From Setomelanomma holmii (lineage: Eukaryota; Ascomycota; Dothideomycetes; Pleosporales; Phaeosphaeriaceae): a stretch of DNA of 10,339 nucleotides. The notes under the pieces were generated by a model. That model saw only the letters and a program-made list of their open reading frames with translations. It was not told the DNA's origin and did no database searches. A program made the translations under genes and the position numbers. Location of the stretch: the NCBI GenBank assembly GCA_010015745.1, contig ML978405.1, positions 7,086 through 17,424 of the forward strand, written 5' to 3'. Positions 7,088-10,339 of the stretch are shown here, in pieces (within the stretch, counting starts at the first letter, position 1; every line of letters begins with the position of its first letter).

Positions 7088-10000
7088 ATGGCCGCCGCGG
7101 AGAAGGGCCCTGTTCTACGCATCACCGGCCTCGCAGCCTCGCAGCCTGACGAGGAGCTCACAGCATCGCTAAAGGCTGCCATCAGCGACAAACTAACAAA
7201 TGAGGAGAATTCGAAGATAGACATAAGAGTAGGCATCGTGCCCTCCTGCTACAACAACGAGGAGAAGGTCGCGCTGGTGGAGTGCCGTGGCGGGTTGCCT
7301 GCGTTCCTGTCAAAGCTGACAGCCGACCCGCTGGCGGAGCGGCAGATGGAGATAGGCGACACGGACATCAACTTTGACCAGCACTTTTTCGGCTTCACCC
7401 AGCTGTATATGCCAACGCCTGACGCACCAGTTGTCGCAGAGTACGTACCATACATATCCTTTTGTTCTCTTCCAGACAGCCTGCCCTTCTAATTGTCGTT
7501 GCTGTCCGGACGCTGACTCCATTCGCGCAGCGTGATCGCCATCACCGGCCTCGACGGCCACGCGTACGGCTCGTGGCGTGGCAAAGGTGACTTTGGGCGC
7601 ATGTGGCTGCGCGACTTCCTGTGCAAAGACCTGCCATGCTGCCGCACGATGATCTACGGCTACAACTCGAAGCTGTCGAGTCACGGGGTAGACACGATCA
7701 TGGACTACGGGCGGGGCCTGCTAGAGGAACTGAAGAAGGTGCGGGGCACAGAGGAGGTGAGTGGAGGTGCGGGCTGTTGTGTGGATGTGTGGGAGCGAAA
7801 GTGCAAGCGCAAGGCTGACAGATGCAATGCACTAGCTACGACGGCGGCCGCTCTTCTTCGTTGCGCACAGCTTTGGCGGCATTATACTCGCCCATGTAGG
7901 TCCTATACCCAAGAACTTGTGTGCATACAGCTAAGCAGGTACGCAGTGCCTTGTTAAGGCAGTCCAGACGATGGAGGACGACCATCCAACGATAGCGTGT
8001 CTGCACAAGGCTACATATGGCATGCTTCTGTTTGGGATCCCGCATAGGGGGCTCGTCGTGGATGACATCCAGAACATGCTTGCTGGGGAGGACGGTCACC
8101 CGCGCAGAGGGCTGCTAGAAGAGATCAGGCAAAAGTCCGACCTACTAGCATCGCAGTTGGATGACTTCAGGAACCTCGTCCGCGACCGCAAGGTGGTGAG
8201 CTTCTACGAGACTGAGCAGACGAGGCAGCTACAGTTTGTATGATGCTGTAGAACAAGTAAGACGAAAGGAAGTTACTAACATGTGTGACAGGACAGCGAG
8301 AGCAAGCGGTGGGCAAGAACCGGCGACTTCGTCACGGCGTTGGACAGCGACTCGGCGCTACTCCAGCTACCAGACTCGATGGAGGAGAAGATACCGCTAG
8401 ACGCTGACCATTCGATGATGGTCAAGTACGACAGCAAGAACGCTCAAGGATACAGTAGCGCGCGTGACAAACTCAAGCAGTTTGCGCGGGACGCACCGGG
8501 CGTGGTGGCATATCGTTTTGGTACGTAGCTGTGGTACTTTGAATTAACGCTTGTTTTGTCTCCTAGGCAAGAAGCTGTGTCTGTTTGGCTGCTGTTTTGC
8601 TTGAATGTAGCTAACCACGCTGGCTTCTAGCGCGAGCGCAGAACAGGCCCAAGCCGTGCAACACGGTACCGTTCCCACGCGACGGTGCATTCGTAGGCCG
8701 AGAGGATGTCCTCACAAAGATCACGGATATCCACAAAGCCTCGACTTTGCCAAGCCACAGCCGGGTAGCACTTGTTGGTCTAGGAGGCGTAGGGTAAACA
8801 CTCGTATGCACAAGCAGTCACGGATATCTACTTATGCCATTGCTAGGAAATCGCAGGTTGCCATCGAGTACGCTTACAGAGCCAGTAAGGTTGCGCAGCA
8901 CCTGTGGGTATTCTGGGTGCACGCGAGCAACGCGGCAAGATTTGAGCAAGCGTATCGAGAGATTGCCGCCAGGATCGAGCTGCCAGGGCGCGACGACCCC
9001 AAAACAGACATCCTCCGCTTGGTGCACAACTGGCTCTGCGACGAGAGGAACGGGCGGTGGCTGATGATCGTCGACAACGCCGACGACGATCGCGTGTTCG
9101 CCTCTCCCGGCGCTACCAACGTTTCGGGCGCCGCTGCGCAAGGGCTTGAACCCGCTTGGGAAGCGGCGGCGCCGTTGGCGAGCTTCCTCCCGCAAGCGGC
9201 AAACGGGTGGATGCTGGTCACCTCGCGAGATCTGATCCCTGCCATGAACCTAGTGGGAGGAAAAGACAAAGTGATTAAGGTGGAGCCTATGGGCGAGCGA
9301 GATGCCTTGACGTTGTTGAAGTCGAAGACACACGTGGACGAGTCGTCTAAAGGCGACGCGAGAGAGCTTATCGAGACCCTAGAAGGTATCCCACTTGCCA
9401 TCACGCAGGCGGCCGCATACATCGCAGTGAATGAACAGATAGATATCGCCGCGTATCTTAAGCTGTTCCGCGACAGCGAGGAGAACCAAGCGCACCTCCT
9501 AAATCAAGAGGATGTAAGAGACCTACGCCGGGATGCTAGTGTATCAAGCGCGGTCATCACCACCTGGCAACTGTCATTCGATCAGATCCGAAAGACGAGG
9601 CCTGAGGCAGCGGACCTGCTGTCGCTGATGACCATGTTCGACAGACAGGGTATCCCCGAACACTTACTGTATGAAGGCAGAAACGAGCTACAGTTCACAG
9701 AAGCTGTAGGGCCGCTGCAACGCTTCTCTCTAGTCAAGGCGCAAGCTCGAGAGCAGTCAGAAACGCGACTCGGGGAGCAACTATTTGAGATGCACAGCTC
9801 AGTGCAGCTGGCGACGAAAGAATGGGTGAAGTTGCACGATCAAGTTGACAGGTGGCAAAGCGCAGCGCTGAAGATCATGGCCGCGGCGTTTCCTAACGGG
9901 CGGCACGAGACGTGGGCGGCTTGTCGGACTTTATTTCCACACTCAACAAAGGTGCTTGGCTACAGCACAAAGGACGACAAAGCGAGGCTGGACCGTGCAA

Positions 10001-10339
10001 CGATTGCGAACAACACAGCGCAGTACCTGATTTTGATGGGACAGTATGCAAAGGCAGAGCGGATTGGGCGCAGTGCTGTAGCGACGAGAGAGAAGGTGTT
10101 AGGGCGTGAGCATCCTTCCACACTGACGAGCATGAGTAACTTGGCGCTTGTGCTGGGGTGCCAAGGCAAGTACGAGGAGGCGGAAGCAATGAACAGGCAG
10201 ACGCTGGCGCTGAAAGAGACGGTGCTTGGGTGTGAGCATCCAGAGACGCTGACGAGCATGAGTAACTTGGCGGCAGTGCTGGAAAGCCAAGGCAAATACG
10301 AGGAGGCGGAAGCGATGAACAGGCAGACGCTGGCGCTGT
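7088..10339 (+). CDS. SesB-like esterase / NB-ARC / TPR NLR, 3' end off window
   Basis: Fungal STAND receptor with an esterase effector end. My exon model is 7088-7440, 7531-7756, 7836-7895, 7947-8237, 8292-8520, 8631-8793 and 8847 to the edge; all introns are GT-AG and the joins keep frame, giving 938 residues so far. Residues 1-105 are an unclassified alpha/beta-looking module. The alpha/beta-hydrolase starts at VIAITGLDGHAYGSW (119-133); nucleophile Ser205 is in AHSFGG, FGIPHRG is at 242-248, an acid candidate is Glu301 (SFYET) and His350 lies in DADHSMMVK. NB-ARC: Walker A GLGGVGKS (436-443, split by an intron), Walker B LMIVDNAD (513-520), VTSR (565-568), GIPLAI (621-626) and MHSSVQLATKEW (756-767), the place of the MHD-like motif. 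TPR repeats begin near 830. All key residues are present, so it looks functional. The last exon has no stop for 1.49 kb. Which ligand or substrate it uses cannot be read from sequence. Confidence 0.93.
7441..7530 (+). other. Intron 1 of the esterase NLR
   Basis: Donor GTACGT and acceptor CGCAG. Phase 2 splicing makes the join GA+C, giving PVVA-D-VIAITGL, as in relatives I remember. Without splicing, the frame reads on into a stop codon 50 bases into the intron. Confidence 0.85.
7757..7835 (+). other. Intron 2 of the esterase NLR
   Basis: Donor GTGAGT after RGTEE, acceptor CACTAG before LRRRPLFFV. Phase 0. The acceptor was chosen because it restores the hydrophobic strand that leads into the AHSFGG nucleophile elbow. 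Confidence 0.8.
7896..7946 (+). other. Intron 3 of the esterase NLR
   Basis: Donor GTAGGT directly after GGIILAH, acceptor ACGCAG before CLVKAVQTMEDD. Phase 0, 51 bp, with a CTAAG that may be the branch site. Exon 3 before it is only 60 bp and carries the whole nucleophile motif. Confidence 0.82.
8238..8291 (+). other. Intron 4 of the esterase NLR
   Basis: Donor GTATGA after TRQLQF, a textbook branch site ACTAAC and acceptor GACAG before DSESKRWARTGDF. Phase 0, 54 bp. Confidence 0.87.
8521..8630 (+). other. Intron 5 of the esterase NLR, with an inner candidate acceptor
   Basis: Donor GTACGT, branch-like GCTAACC and acceptor TTCTAG; phase 1 splicing gives RF-A-RAQNRPKP and leads into FVGRED and the NB-ARC. 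It is the longest intron of the gene (110 bp). It also contains a second set of signals: TTAAC, a T-rich stretch and CCTAG ending at 8566. Use of that acceptor would add a short tail and stop at 8602-8604, before the NB-ARC. Confidence 0.82.
8794..8846 (+). other. Intron 6 of the esterase NLR, inside the Walker A motif
   Basis: Donor GTAAAC and acceptor GCTAG. Phase 2: the join GG+G makes the last Gly of GLGGVGKS, followed by AAA TCG (Lys-Ser). Without splicing, the P-loop is followed at once by a TAA stop. Confidence 0.87.
10117..10339 (+). repeat. Tandem 126-bp repeats coding 42-residue TPR units
   Basis: The first complete unit is 10117-10242 (from STLTSMSNLALVLGCQGK to a final GCEHP); the second starts at 10243 and is cut after 97 bp. 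Over the 96 aligned coding bases the two differ at 12 positions, so they are about 87 percent identical. A more diverged unit precedes them (NTAQYLILMGQYAKAERIG, residues 830-848). More units are expected beyond the window. Each unit matches the kinesin-light-chain-like TPR_10/TPR_12 pattern with HP...TL..M.NLA.....GKY.EAE.M..Q.L. Confidence 0.9.

Noticed and set aside
8874..9422. Antisense open frame of 182 codons opposite the NB-ARC exon.
   Set aside because: The plus strand encodes clear NB-ARC motifs throughout; the antisense frame is a by-product of GC-rich codon use.

Overview
The window reads as nuclear DNA of a filamentous ascomycete (Pezizomycotina; my guess, from remembered family members, is Dothideomycetes/Pleosporales). 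The reasons are short GT-AG introns of about 50-110 bp, a HET-domain NLR, a fungal DUF6601-type membrane protein, a Fot/pogo-like DDE transposase of the kind common in Pleosporales, and point changes that look like repeat-induced point mutation (RIP). It looks like an accessory region rich in NLR (STAND) genes.

Layout from left to right. (1) Positions 1-2608, minus strand: a HET-NACHT-WD40 NLR of the HNWD/het-D/het-E type. One frame runs through the whole HET and NACHT region without a single indel, but six in-frame stop codons interrupt it. All six are TAG or TAA. A 62-bp intron joins the NACHT part to the start of the WD40 propeller, which leaves the window at the left edge. (2) 2609-3620: about 1 kb with no gene I can support. 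(3) 3621-5474, plus strand: an open transposase reading frame of the pogo/Fot (DDE_1) superfamily whose conserved start is probably at 3804. Two glycines next to the second catalytic Asp are changed by the same kind of TpG-to-TpA change that damaged the neighbouring NLR. (4) 5582-6604, minus strand: an intact 340-residue protein that I match to the fungal DUF6601 family, with two membrane segments at the C-terminus. (5) 6605-7087: a divergent intergenic region. (6) 7088 to the right edge, plus strand: a second NLR of different architecture. It has a short uncharacterised N-terminal module, a SesB-like alpha/beta-hydrolase (esterase/lipase) domain, an NB-ARC ATPase and 42-residue TPR repeats. 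I reconstruct six introns; the last exon is open for about 1.5 kb to the window end.

Taken together, the window juxtaposes a dead NLR with RIP-like lesions, a transposase with a few similar lesions, and an apparently intact NLR with highly similar TPR repeats. Both NLRs would belong to the fungal self/non-self recognition and programmed cell death repertoire. There is no sign that the DUF6601 gene works with either; it is simply a neighbour. I found no tRNA, rRNA or CRISPR array, and could not place the terminal inverted repeats of the transposon.
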